64,000 nucleotides of DNA, taken from assembly GCA_963576785.1 (NCBI GenBank), contig OY756147.1, positions 1,364,001-1,428,000 of the forward strand, given 5' to 3'. Of this stretch, positions 10,877 to 21,159 are shown piece after piece. The stretch is from Chlorophyllum brunneum (taxonomy: Eukaryota; Basidiomycota; Agaricomycetes; Agaricales; Agaricaceae). The notes below the pieces were generated by a model. That model was not told the DNA's origin. It saw only the letters and a list, made by a program, of their open reading frames with translations, and made no database searches. Both the position numbers and the translations under genes were made by a program. The stretch's first letter is position 1; the number at the start of each line of letters is the position of its first letter.

Positions 10877-13116
10877 TCAATTAACGCACGTCAAGCTCAA
10901 CAGATTTATATTCTTCATCACCCTCTCCTTCTTCTGCTCCCATGTCTCGTGCGCAAATTGGGGCTCCTCTTTCAGTGTAATCTTGTACTGGGACACAAGC
11001 ATTGCAATGGCTACAACACTTTCCATTTCGGCAAACCTATTAGGGGTTCCTCGGTCAATGAAGGCTAACCTGGAGCAAACCACGTACCTCCGTCCCAAAC
11101 AAGCTCGCGGGCCACCGCTAAAAGGTACAAAAGCATCTCTATTCCAATCGGACTTCAGGAATCTATCGGGTTTGAAGGATAGTGGATCATCCCAGTACTT
11201 CGCTATGAATAAAATAAGCCGCGCGCACGAAGACAAAGAGTATGGATGTTGTATACGATTGTAATGTAATCCAACCACGTCAATATTAATGTCAGTGCCT
11301 TTCGGGACTGGTACAACGATTTGTTCGCCTTGAGCGTTGGTGACACTGAGTGTGGTGTCTTCGGCACTGCGTTTGGGAATGATAGTGACCTGAAAACGTG
11401 GTTGGTCTCTTAATACTGTCAAGGCAGTGAAAATGAAGGAGAACGTACTACGGGGTACATTCGTAGAGTCTCGTAGAACACACTACAAGAACAAATCTCA
11501 GCGAGGTTAAGGTCAAAAAAAGGAATAAACCTACGCCATTGGCCGAGTTAAGAGTAGCATTTCCTCATACGTCTACAGAGCGGGTGCAACGGAAGATCAG
11601 GAAGATGATGTACGTGGAGGGGACAAGGACAAACCGGTAAACGGGGGTTGGAAACAACAGATTTGATTTGTTGATATAACTTCTCTTGTTCGTCCTGATG
11701 GAAGGCAAGAAGGGCGAATGTGAAACAAAGAGTATGGGCCGTTGTCTACAGGTGTGTCGATGTGAGCAGACGAAGCAAGTATCCAAGGACAGACGTACTT
11801 CATGACCAGCAAGAAGGAAGATATAAATGTTGCCTGTATGCCCTTCAACACTTTGAGGACAGGCGAAAAGTCGAAGAGACGTACCAATCAACTCATCAGC
11901 GCTCAAGCTTTCAGACTCACCATCACTGGCATTCGCTTCTAGTAGATTACTGAACAAGTCGTGCCGCTCCACTTTCTCCGACATCTTGCGCGTCTCGATC
12001 ATCTCAGTCATGTGTGACTGCTCGGTTGAGATTAGTTATCATTAGCGGTAGCGCCTGGCAAATTAAACGTACCCTGAGCTCCTTGAACCCTAAATCAATC
12101 TCCCTCGTCTTCTCCGTTAACCCCATAACCCAATCCGGAAGTATTAGCCTATGGAGGACATATGTGGTGACGGTGTAGAGAGAGGTCTTGAATGTCATTT
12201 GATGACTGGGGGGAACTATATTATCCTCTTTCCAACTCATTCTTTGACCAAAGCCGGCAGCAGAAATCACGAAGAGTGCCAACTATGGAGACCCTGGGAT
12301 AAATTATCAAGTGGATAGGGCAGGAGCTTGCTCACGGGAAGTGTGATATCGAGGCAATGATCAACAACGATGACTTGTTTGTTCTCCCAAGCATTGTCGA
12401 AAAGGTCATTCATGACCGCAATGGCTTCATCCCAGACGAGTCTATTGTTCCTCTAGTAATCAGCTGCATCAGGTATAAGACTTCAGATGAGTACAGGGAT
12501 ACCCACCTCGGAGAAGCTGGGCGCAGCGATCTTGCGATATTTCTTCCAGTCTTCCCCCTCAGAAGCCACGACATTGTATCCAAAGAACGACAGGGAGTCA
12601 TAATATTCGACTGGTTTAGGGAACCTGGCACGATAAGTTGTGATTTCCTGGTAGTTGGTCGAACACTGAGTGGACGTCGGGAAGTAACGGGTGTGCAACA
12701 GTACCTTGATAACACTGGCGTCCGCAACTAGAATATCTGCTTTACAGGGGAACACACCGACGTGTGTCACGATGTCGCAACCGGCCCAGGAGTAGACTAG
12801 GGGCAAGCATTCAATGACTAGATTAGTGTGATAGAATAGTTCTGGCTTACCGGAGTGCTTGTCCTTGAACGCAAAGTTACTTCCTTGGGCGAAACCACGA
12901 ATTTTTGGAATCAGGTTTCCATAAATGCTGTTCGAATTTATCAAGGTTCGATAACCAGGGATGCTGCTGTGCATTCAAGAGATGTTTAGTGGGCAACATG
13001 GACGTCGATCAAGAGGTGAACCGTTCGTACCCAACACTTCGAGCAGCTTGGCGGAAGGCTATTGTCCTCTTGATAGCATAGACGATGGCGAAAACGGTGA
13101 AGACTTCTAACCACAT
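10877..13116 (-). CDS. Cytochrome P450, copy A (intact, 14 exons)
   Basis: Exons on the minus strand: 13031-13116, 12851-12966, 12705-12796, 12507-12647, 12336-12452, 12073-12282, 11885-12017, 11799-11833, 11635-11745, 11535-11572, 11449-11482, 11257-11389, 11088-11202, 10877-11036. All phases agree and give 506 residues, the usual P450 length. Visible landmarks: N-terminal membrane anchor (WLEVFTVFAIVYAIK), ASEGEDWKKYRKIAAPSF (helix C), I-helix FLLAGHETTAHT with the oxygen-activating AGxET, ETLR (ExxR), KPDRF, and the heme loop FSGGPRACLG with the cysteine ligand. Microsomal mono-oxygenase of unknown substrate. It is a close duplicate of the gene at 36437-38764. Confidence 0.88.
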
Positions 13117-14130
13117 CGCTGGTGTGCGTCAATGCAGCGCGGTATGCTTATCCATTATCCATGTGTCAAGGCTTCAAGAATATCCGGTGAATTTGTCCAC
13201 GGCCTATTTCTGAACCGCAGTCTTGTGAGAACGGTCAAGATTTTCGGGGTATTCGGCATGATGAATCTTGTCCTCTTTTAGCTTCTGGCCTACCTGCCCC
13301 TTGAACAGATTGTAACCCTTGATCTGAGCTTCGGGAGGCTCTGCCGATAATCTGTGCCAGTTGGATTATAAGAATGTCCCTGGCGTGCTTCTTGAAGGTT
13401 GAAGTTCGGTGCCATTGACGCCGGGAACACCGAACATCGTTCAATGTAAAACCTTGTTCTTTGTCCCCAGTGTATCTTCTGGATCCTAGAAACACCCGAA
13501 TCCAAAAATATGGGAATACTGGATAACCAAGGACTGACCGTGTGGCACACTTTAAGTAGTGCGAGCTAGTCGTCATCAGGCACATCAGTAACCGATGTAA
13601 GGATGTAATGATTTCCCAGGCAAGGGCCCAAAAATAATGTAAATATATGCAATAAGGTGGTATTTCTACCAAAACACACAATGGGACTTGCAGGCAACTG
13701 TAGCTCAGGAAAGATGTGATGTTTTGGGGAATGGATCCAGGCTATGCCTGAATTCTGTTCTTCCCATTAGTTTACTTTCTCACACTGTCAGTATATAGGT
13801 AGATTTTATTTACCCTGTACCTTGGCTCTTTCACAATGGGATAACCCACAATATGCTTGAATTCTCAGTCACCCAGTCTCATCCTCATCACTCAGGATGT
13901 TTTTGACATCAATAATGCCCATACATATTGTAATATTAATATACTAGTACCTAAAGGTGAACAAGGAAGGGTCTGGCAATAGACAGATGTTATCATACTG
14001 TTGAAGAGACTTAAAAACAGGTGACAAAGGTGGGATTGGGGGGTAAATGAGCAGAGTACAATTAACTAAATTAATTATATTTATACCTAGAGAATAATAA
14101 AAGAAATAAAACACAGATTATGGATAATCT
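13117..14130. other. P450 upstream region and unassigned AT-rich DNA
   Basis: 13117-13600 is the upstream part of the P450 duplication (counterpart 38765-39255, including the shared CGGCATGATGAATCTTGTCC). 13690-14130 is AT-rich DNA of unknown origin directly against the end of element I; no coding sequence recognised. Confidence 0.5.
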
Positions 14131-14418
14131 GTTACGACCTTAGTCTCTAAGTCAGGTTGCAAGCCTTTGGATAAAGGAAGTAGAGAAAGGAAGAAGGGAT
14201 GATACGATTGGTAAAGTGTAAGGAATACATCAAGTATTACTACACTTTATATACTAGTGGTGATGGCTAATAATAAGGGAGAGGAGTAAATGAGTCAGAT
14301 GGGAGGCATAGCCTCTAGGGGTGAAACAGGGAGTGAAATGAGAAGTGAAACAAGTATGAGGGTACACGAGGTGATGGGCGCAAGATAGGAATGAATGGTC
14401 TATCTATAGTTCATAAAA
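14131..14418 (-). repeat. 3' LTR of element I
   Basis: About 288 bp. Begins (plus strand) TGTTACGACC; the other end is mutated, reading TTCATAAAA where the family has TTCGTAACA. Contains the family TATATAAAG-like core in reverse. The polypurine tract GAAAGGGAGGTA lies just inside, at about 14419-14431. Confidence 0.85.
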
Positions 14419-14525
14419 ATACCTCCCTTTCAAGCTTCATGTCCTCATGATGCGTATTACTATAAAGGTCCTTTGTAAAATAAAGCATACGGAATTTGGA
14501 GAAGGTGGGAAAGCACGATGAGAAT

Positions 14526-15362
14526 TTACTTGTTCATAGGTACAGCCGCTCCCAGAGCCCTGGCCAAGTCCTTCTTGTTTCCTCTGATGAGAGGTGCTTT
14601 GTCGACACGTCTTAAGCCAATCCAGAGGGGTGCATGTGGCAGTCCTTCTTTGAACAGGAAGTGGGTGTGATTATTGTACGTGGTGTTATCGTTGGTGTGA
14701 TTGCCTAAGAGCTTATGCACTATGCTCCTCCAGTATTTGTTGTCCTTTTCACCTTCCGATTTCAATGTGCTATATCCTTGCGGTGGGTGGAAGGTCATGG
14801 GTGTGATGGGGGGTACTACCATGGTGAGGATGGTTTGTAGATGGGCCACTTCTTCTTCGATGTCGGGGTGAAGTAGTTGGTCGGTGGCTGTTGCTTCTTG
14901 TGTTTTTTGTTCGCATTTATGACAGATGTGATGTTGGATGGGGAATGGGTCATTACTAGCAAGTAGTCAGTTGACGATATGGTGGGAGAGATTATCTGTA
15001 CTCCTTGACTCATACATATTGAGTCGTTCGGCTAGGGCTACAAGGATGCTGTGCATCCGAGCTCGCATATTGGAGATAACGATAAGTTGCAGGTTATCGT
15101 TGATTTCGTATAAGTGTCTCTCCAATTGGTCTCTCCTTCCTTCATCGATGATAAACTGGTTGAGTCTCGGAGTGGCATCGAATAAGGTATCCATTATTTT
15201 AGATGTACCTTTTTGGGTTGCTTTCATTGCTGCGCCCAATAGTATCATGGTGTTGACTAGGGTTTCTCCCTCTACGAGTTCCTCATGGCTGGTCCTTTCT
15301 GGGACAAGTTCATCGAACTCTTTGAGGTAGGGGTATGGAGTAAGTTGGCGTTCGGCGGGCAT
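14526..15362 (-). pseudogene. Accessory ORF of element I (one nonsense change)
   Basis: Counterpart of the 278-residue ORF at 24732-25568, nearly identical at the protein level (start MPAERQLTPYPYLKEFDELV). A CGA-to-TGA change after HHIVN, about 14960-14970, stops it; the frame then continues through DPFPIQHHICHKCE to the end PMNK. It lies after the chromodomain and before the 3' LTR. It has no signal peptide or membrane span, so it does not resemble an envelope protein. Confidence 0.75.
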
Positions 15363-15459
15363 GGTGTGTTATACAGATAGTTGGCAAAGTCGAGGGTGAA
15401 GTGGATACAGCGAGTGATGCTTTGAGTATAGTGGTTGCTTGGAATGCGAGGTCTGTTGT

Positions 15460-18400
15460 TCATAATTGCTGCTTTTTACCTCCCCTTTTTATAGGTTTCG
15501 TCCTCGAAATCTTGCCCATGAACTCTTGTACTGCTTCTTTGGTGTTTTCCAGATTTGCTTCATCTTCTCATGTATCTTCTTCGGACGTATATCCTTTCCA
15601 GTGTATTAGGTACTGTTTTCATTTTTCTCTTGTGCAGTGTCCTCGGACTTCATCTACCTCGTAGTGTTCCTCATCATTGATTACCTCGGGGATCAGTGGT
15701 GGCGGAGTACGCTGGCTGTCATACTTGGGTTTGTAATAGGGGGAGAGGAGTCTGCTGTTAAACACGTCGTGTATCGCCCATGTTTCAGGTAGCTCCAGTC
15801 AGTAGCTTGTTTCACCTGTTTTTTCTTTTACCCAGAATGGTCCATATCTTCTGTGATCAAGTTTTTTTTGTCGGCCTTGTTATCCTAATATTATCTGCTT
15901 CAAGCCAAACTTGGTCTCCTGCCCTGTACTCGTGTTCCGGTTTTGTGCTATTCCGTTTCTCCATTTGCGTTTGATTCTGTTGTAGCATTTTGATCGTCTC
16001 TTGGCGTATGTCCTGTAACTCCTGTATTTGCTCCATGATCACAAGTGCCTTGACTGTGTTTGAGATATCCCCTTTCCATGGATGTCATCCGTATACTATC
16101 TGGAACGGTGAATGTCCTGTAGTACTATGTATTTTATCGTTATACTGGAATTCTGCTGTGCTGAGCCATTTCTTCCAGTTGTTCTGTGCATGGTTGATTA
16201 CATTTCTGAGGTATGCCTCGACCTCCTGGTTGATGCGCTCCGTCTGTCCATCTGTTTGTGGATGGTATGCCATGGATAGGTTACGTTGGGTGCCGGTTGC
16301 TCTGCAAAGTTCTGCCATGAACTTTGATACGAATTGTGGGCCTCTGTCACTAATGATCCTGCAGAGTATCCCATGTTGTCTCCATATATTGTCATGATAA
16401 ATATCTCCTAACTCTTCGGATGATAGGGTGGTGTTAACTGCACGTAGTCTGATCATTTTGCTGAAACAATCAACAATGACAAGTATCGTGTCATATCCGT
16501 CTGATTCTGGCAGTGGTCCTATCATGTCGATTGATATTTCTTCCCATGGTCCGGTGGGTATCGGTAGTGGATGGAGATGTGTGGTAGGCCGTGTCCGGAG
16601 TATCTTGTTTCGCTGACATGTGTCACATCCCTTGATGTATCGTTTAACATCATTGTGCATTTGTGGCCACCAATATGTTCTTTTGAGGAGTTCAATTGTT
16701 CTGTGCTGTCCCAGGTGTCCTACGTCCATTTTGTTGTGGTGTTGTTGGAGTATTTCTTGGTATAACTCGGCATTTGGTGGTACATATATTCTTCCTTCAA
16801 ACATAGGTAAACCATCAGTTTTCCATATCTCCTCTGGTTGTTTCTCCTTTTCTCTCAGCCATTGTGTTTCTCTTCTTTGCTCCTTTCATAATCGGTGTTT
16901 CAGGTCTTCTTCTCCCGATATTTCCCAAATTTGTCTGATCTTGGTGATAGTGTTATCGAATAGGTGGTTGGGTAATAGCATGATATTTGTGTTGTCTCTG
17001 GTTGTGTCCGTTTTTGCTAGTCTTGATAGCACATCTGCTTTCGTGTTCGTCTTCCCGGGTATGTGTTTTAGTGTGTAGTGATATTCCTGTAATTCCAGTT
17101 ACCATCTTGCCTGTCGTCCTGTGAGTTGTTGCGGTTTTCTGAAGTATTCTAAGTTCTTGTGGTCCGTCCATATCTCGAATGGTTTGTCGGCATCAAGTAG
17201 GTATTGTCTCCATGTTTTAATCGCTTCTCGGATTGCTAGTAGTTCTTTGTCATAGATTTGATAGTTTCGTTCTGCCGGTGTCATTGTTCTCGAGTGAAAG
17301 GCAATTGGGTGCCACTGTTCATTCTGGTTTTGTGATAATACCGCTCCTACTCCATATCCTGATGCATCCACTTCTACCCTGTATTGGCCTTTGTCTTGAG
17401 GCATTGCTAGCACTGGTTCACTTGTGATTTTTTCCTTGATCTTCTTAAACGCCTGTTATTGTCGTTCTGACTATGACCATTGCGCATCTTTCTTCTTCAG
17501 CTCATGTAGGGGTGTTGCTAAGTTACTGAAGTCTTGTATGAATCGTCGGTAGAAGTTTGCAAAACCCAGGAATTTTTCGACATCTTTTACGGATTTGGGT
17601 GTTGGCTATTCTCTCACTGCTTTCACCTTTTCCTCCTCCATTTTAACGCTGCCTTGTCCAACTATAAAACCTAGTATGGGTATTTCTTTCGCGTCGAACA
17701 CACATTTTGACTGCTTGAAGTAAAGTTGGTGTTTGGCTGTGATGTCTAAGAACCGTGTTGTTCTTTCCTCGAGTTCTTCCTATGTGGTCCCTGGAATGAC
17801 GAAGTCATCCATGTAGTTGACAAGCATTCCTTTGTGTAACATTTCCCGAAATATCGTGTTCATCATCCTCTGAAAGGTCACCAGTGAATTGCTCATTCCG
17901 AAGAACATGACCGTAGGTTCGAATAGTCCGCTGTTTGTTACAAACACTGCCTTCCATTCATCTCCTTCTCTGATCCTGACGTTGTTATATCCCCAAATGA
18001 TATCAAGCTTGTTGAACACCTTCACATCCTTTAGCCGGTCTAGGACTTCGCCTATGAGTGGCAGTGGCGTCTTATCTTTGATAGTGTGTTCATTCAGCTT
18101 TTTGTAATCCTGTACCAGGCGTTTTGTTCCGTCTTTTTTTGGTATAAAGAAATATGGGGTGGCATAGGGGGATTGTGATGGTCTGATTTGTCCTGAGGCA
18201 AGGTTCTCGTCAAGGAACTTCTGTAGTTCCTGTTTCTCCGCTATTGTCATTGGGTAGACCTTGGACTGTAGTACCGGGGGTGCATCTTTGGACAGGTTTA
18301 TCTCGTGGTCCCATGCCATGTGCTTGGGTAGTTTCTCGAAGTTTTTCTTGTTGAATAGGTGGGTGTATCGTCAGAGGTATGGTGATAGATCTTCATCGTT

Positions 18401-18859
18401 TGTTTGGTCTGCCTTTTTCTCATCTATGTGTTCTTTGACTGTCCGTATTCTCTCATTGAATCGTATGTTGCTATGTGATATTTTGCAATCGTCTGGGCAT
18501 CTGGTGAATCGTATGACGTGATTGTTCCAATCGATTTCCGGGTTATGCTTGACCAGCCAGTCGTGTCCGAGATATAAGTCTGCACTTTCCAATTGTGTTA
18601 CTAGAGCGTCGATTTGTTCCGTGTGGTTGCTGTTGTTTAATACCAGTTGTGCTTTGTCCGTTATCTCCCCTTTTTTATTTTCTGTTCCATTGGCATTGAT
18701 TACTCTGATCGGGGTTTCCAGGGGTTTAGTCGGGATCTGTTCTTCATCTATTGTTCGTTGTGCTATGCACGTATGGGTGCATCCGGAGTCAATGAGGGTT
18801 GTAATTGGTCTGCATCCTTTTCTTGTCTGGATTGTTGAGTCGAGGAGAAGTTCGCGCAT
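15460..18859 (-). pseudogene. pol of element I (PR-RT-RH-IN-chromodomain, stops present)
   Basis: Runs from the retropepsin-like segment (TTLIDSGCTHTCIA, active-site DSG) through RT (YMDD at about 17812), RNase H, integrase (GHLGQHRTIELLKRTYWWPQ, ISDRGPQF) and GPY/F region to a chromodomain (VEW-type, LVHWKGYTS-like). Nonsense or frame changes interrupt it at several places, including TAG after VIPGTT and TGA after FQIVYG, both also present in element II. Confidence 0.8.
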
Positions 18860-18942
18860 AGAGTTTCGTTTCTGGGGGATTACATATCGTCTATTGTGGG
18901 ATAAAACAGAAACTCTAGTTTTACTGGCTCACGGGTTTGCGC

Positions 18943-19526
18943 CTACTCGGAGCCTTTGGCAAAATCCTCTTTCTCCTCCTTTTCTTGTTCATCGTCCTCG
19001 TTGATCTCTCTAATATGCACTTTCTTGGGTGCCCTGCAGTTCTTTGAAATATGGCCCTGTTTGCCACAATTGTAACACATTATCTTGGTGTATGTGACTT
19101 TCGTTTTCTTCCTGCAGTGTTTGGCAATATGCCCATAGAGGTTGCAGTTGTAGCACCTTGGTTTTCCATTTTGATCGGTATCTGCCCTTTGTCTTCCTAT
19201 CTCCATGGGTTGTCCTCTACCTCCATAAGTAACTCTGGTGGTGGTTCTGACATCTCCTCGAGTGATGTCTGTTGCTTCATACCCTTGTCCTACTGCGAGG
19301 ATTGTAGTTTTCTATTTGCTATATGTCGTTGGGACGGAGGTTGTCGGGTAGCCTACTATGGTTCGGATGATGTCTGCTCTGGTGTGGCGTTTGAGGAGGA
19401 ATATGGCATGGGTGTCGTCTGTCCCCGCTTGGGCTTTCAATGCCTTGAATTTGATTAAGAAATCTGCCGTGTTCTTCTTCCCTTGTTTGAACGTCTTGAT
19501 TTCTCCTTCTGCTATAGCTTTCCTAT
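18943..19526 (-). pseudogene. gag of element I, 3' half (after the element II insertion)
   Basis: Continues from the 5' half at 25970-26635; the break falls in FSLGNR|KAIAEGEI. It contains a TGG-to-TAG change near 19310 and both CCHC zinc knuckles (CYNCNLYGHIAKHC and CYNCGKQGHISKNC). Ends DFAKGSE-stop. Confidence 0.85.
19522..19526 (+). repeat. Target-site duplication CCTAT (left) of element II
   Basis: Five bases immediately before the 5' LTR of element II, repeated exactly at 25970-25974 after its 3' LTR. Five bp is the usual Ty3/gypsy target duplication. Confidence 0.9.
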
Positions 19527-19820
19527 TGTTACGAACTATAGATAGACCGTTCATTCCTATCTCGTGCCCATTACCTCGTGTACCCTCACACCTGTTTCAC
19601 CCCTTGTTCCATCTCCTGTTTCATCTCTAAAGGCTATGCCTCTTATCTGACTCATCTACTCGTCTCCCTTATTATTAGCCTCCGCTACTGGTATATAAAG
19701 TGTAGTAATACTTGATGTATTCCTTACACTTTACCAATCGTATTATCCCTTATTCTCTTCTCTACTTCCTTGTCTTTATCCAAAGGCTTGCAACCTGAGT
19801 CCCAGACTAAGGTCGTAACA
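19527..19820 (+). repeat. 5' LTR of element II
   Basis: 294 bp, from TGTTACGA to TCGTAACA (perfect 8-bp terminal inverted repeats). Contains TATATAAA at 19692-19699 and, 34 nt after its start, ACACTTTACCAA at 19726-19737, the likely start of the transcript. Confidence 0.93.
19692..19699 (+). promoter_or_regulatory. TATA box of element II LTR promoter
   Basis: TATATAAA, about 30 nt before the presumed R-region start at 19726. The same box is kept in the other LTR copies, including old ones at 34742-35031 and 35546-35850. Confidence 0.6.
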
Positions 19821-19821
19821 T

Positions 19822-19833
19822 TTGGTAAAGTGT
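19822..19833 (+). other. Primer-binding site, complementary to the element's own RNA 5' end
   Basis: TTGGTAAAGTGT, one base after the 5' LTR, is the exact 12-nt reverse complement of ACACTTTACCAA at 19726-19737 in the LTR. This arrangement matches the self-priming of Tf1/sushi-type elements rather than tRNA priming. Element I has the same sequence at 26716-26727 (reverse). Confidence 0.7.
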
Positions 19834-19913
19834 CATTCGACTCACCTTGCAAGAGAGGTGCCACTATTCGTAGCTAGGCTTGGAATAATAGCCTCCGACC
19901 AGGACGACAGTAT

Positions 19914-21152
19914 ATGAGCAACAGTAGCTCATCAAGAACACCGAGAAGACACAGAGCTCCGAAACCAACCGACATCCAGGGTTCACCTATAGCAACAGGA
20001 TCTAAACGATCAACAGAATCAGAAATCCCTGAAGGCCTTAAACGGCAGAAATCCGAACACAGCGTAGACGAAAGTACAGCTCTATTTGAAACCGAATTCG
20101 ACATAGAAGTCGCCGAGAACACATCCGATATAGATATCGCCGAGACCTACGAGAAAGAATTCGAGCACAGCACAGACAAAGAACTAGCTCCATTTGAAGA
20201 AGAAATCGACACAGAAGTCGCCGACGCCACAGCCGATATAGAAATCGCCGAAACCCATGAACGCAGCGAACCAGAAACAGACCCAGAAATGACAGAAGAA
20301 GTCAATGTCCCAAAGAACCTAGCTCCAGAGCCAGGATATTTTAATGGAGACAGAACCCAATTTGACGATTGGTGGAGAGCAATATCCTTATGGTTAATGT
20401 TCAACAAGATAGACGAAGAAGAACAGAAGATAGTTGCAATTTTAGCGAGAATGAAAGGAGGACTAGCAGGTCCATACGCCAACACGCAGCTACAAGCCAT
20501 CCAAAACAAGAAGACACCAGACTGGGATGACTTTACGAAGGAAATAGAAGCCACATTTTCCTTGGGAAATAGGAAAGCTATAGCAGAAGGAGAAATCGAG
20601 ACGTTCAAACAAGGAAAGAGGAACACGGCAGATTTCTTGATCGAGTTCGAGGCACTGAAAGCCCAAGTGGGGACAGACAACACCCACGCAATATTCCTTC
20701 TCAAACGCCACACCAGAGCAGATATCATTCGAACAATAGTAGGCTATCCGACAACCTCCGTCCCAACGACATACACCAAGTGGAAAACCACAATCCTCGC
20801 AGTAGGACAAGGATACGAGGCAACGGACATCACCCGAGGAGATATCAGGACCACAACCGGAGTAACTTATGGAGGAAGAGGACAACCCATGGAGATAGGA
20901 AGACAAAGGGCGGACACCGATCAAAATGGAAAACCGAGGTGCTACAATTGCAACCTCTATGGGCACATTGCCAAATACTGCAGGAAGAAGACGAAAGTCA
21001 CATACACCAAGATAACATGTTATAATTGTGGCAAACAGGGCCACATCTCGAAGAACTGCCGAGCACCCAAGAAAGCGCATATCAGAGAGATCAACGAGGA
21101 CGATGAACAAGAAATAGAGGAGAAAGAGGATTTTGTCGAAGGCTCCGAGTAG
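19914..21152 (+). CDS. gag of element II, two CCHC zinc knuckles
   Basis: 412 residues, uninterrupted. N-terminus basic and Ser-rich, then an acidic region with an imperfect internal repeat (FDIEVAENTSDIDIAET / IDTEVADATADIEIAET). The capsid-like core includes WWRAISLWLMFNKID and a GGLAGPYA segment. Two CCHC knuckles near residues 343-356 and 369-382: CYNCNLYGHIAKYC and CYNCGKQGHISKNC. It ends in an acidic tail (EDFVEGSE). Forms the virus-like particle and binds the element's RNA. pol is in the -1 frame and is open across the gag stop. Confidence 0.9.
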   Translation: MSNSSSSRTPRRHRAPKPTDIQGSPIATGSKRSTESEIPEGLKRQKSEHSVDESTALFETEFDIEVAENTSDIDIAETYEKEFEHSTDKELAPFEEEIDTEVADATADIEIAETHERSEPETDPEMTEEVNVPKNLAPEPGYFNGDRTQFDDWWRAISLWLMFNKIDEEEQKIVAILARMKGGLAGPYANTQLQAIQNKKTPDWDDFTKEIEATFSLGNRKAIAEGEIETFKQGKRNTADFLIEFEALKAQVGTDNTHAIFLLKRHTRADIIRTIVGYPTTSVPTTYTKWKTTILAVGQGYEATDITRGDIRTTTGVTYGGRGQPMEIGRQRADTDQNGKPRCYNCNLYGHIAKYCRKKTKVTYTKITCYNCGKQGHISKNCRAPKKAHIREINEDDEQEIEEKEDFVEGSE

Positions 21153-21159
21153 GCGCAAA

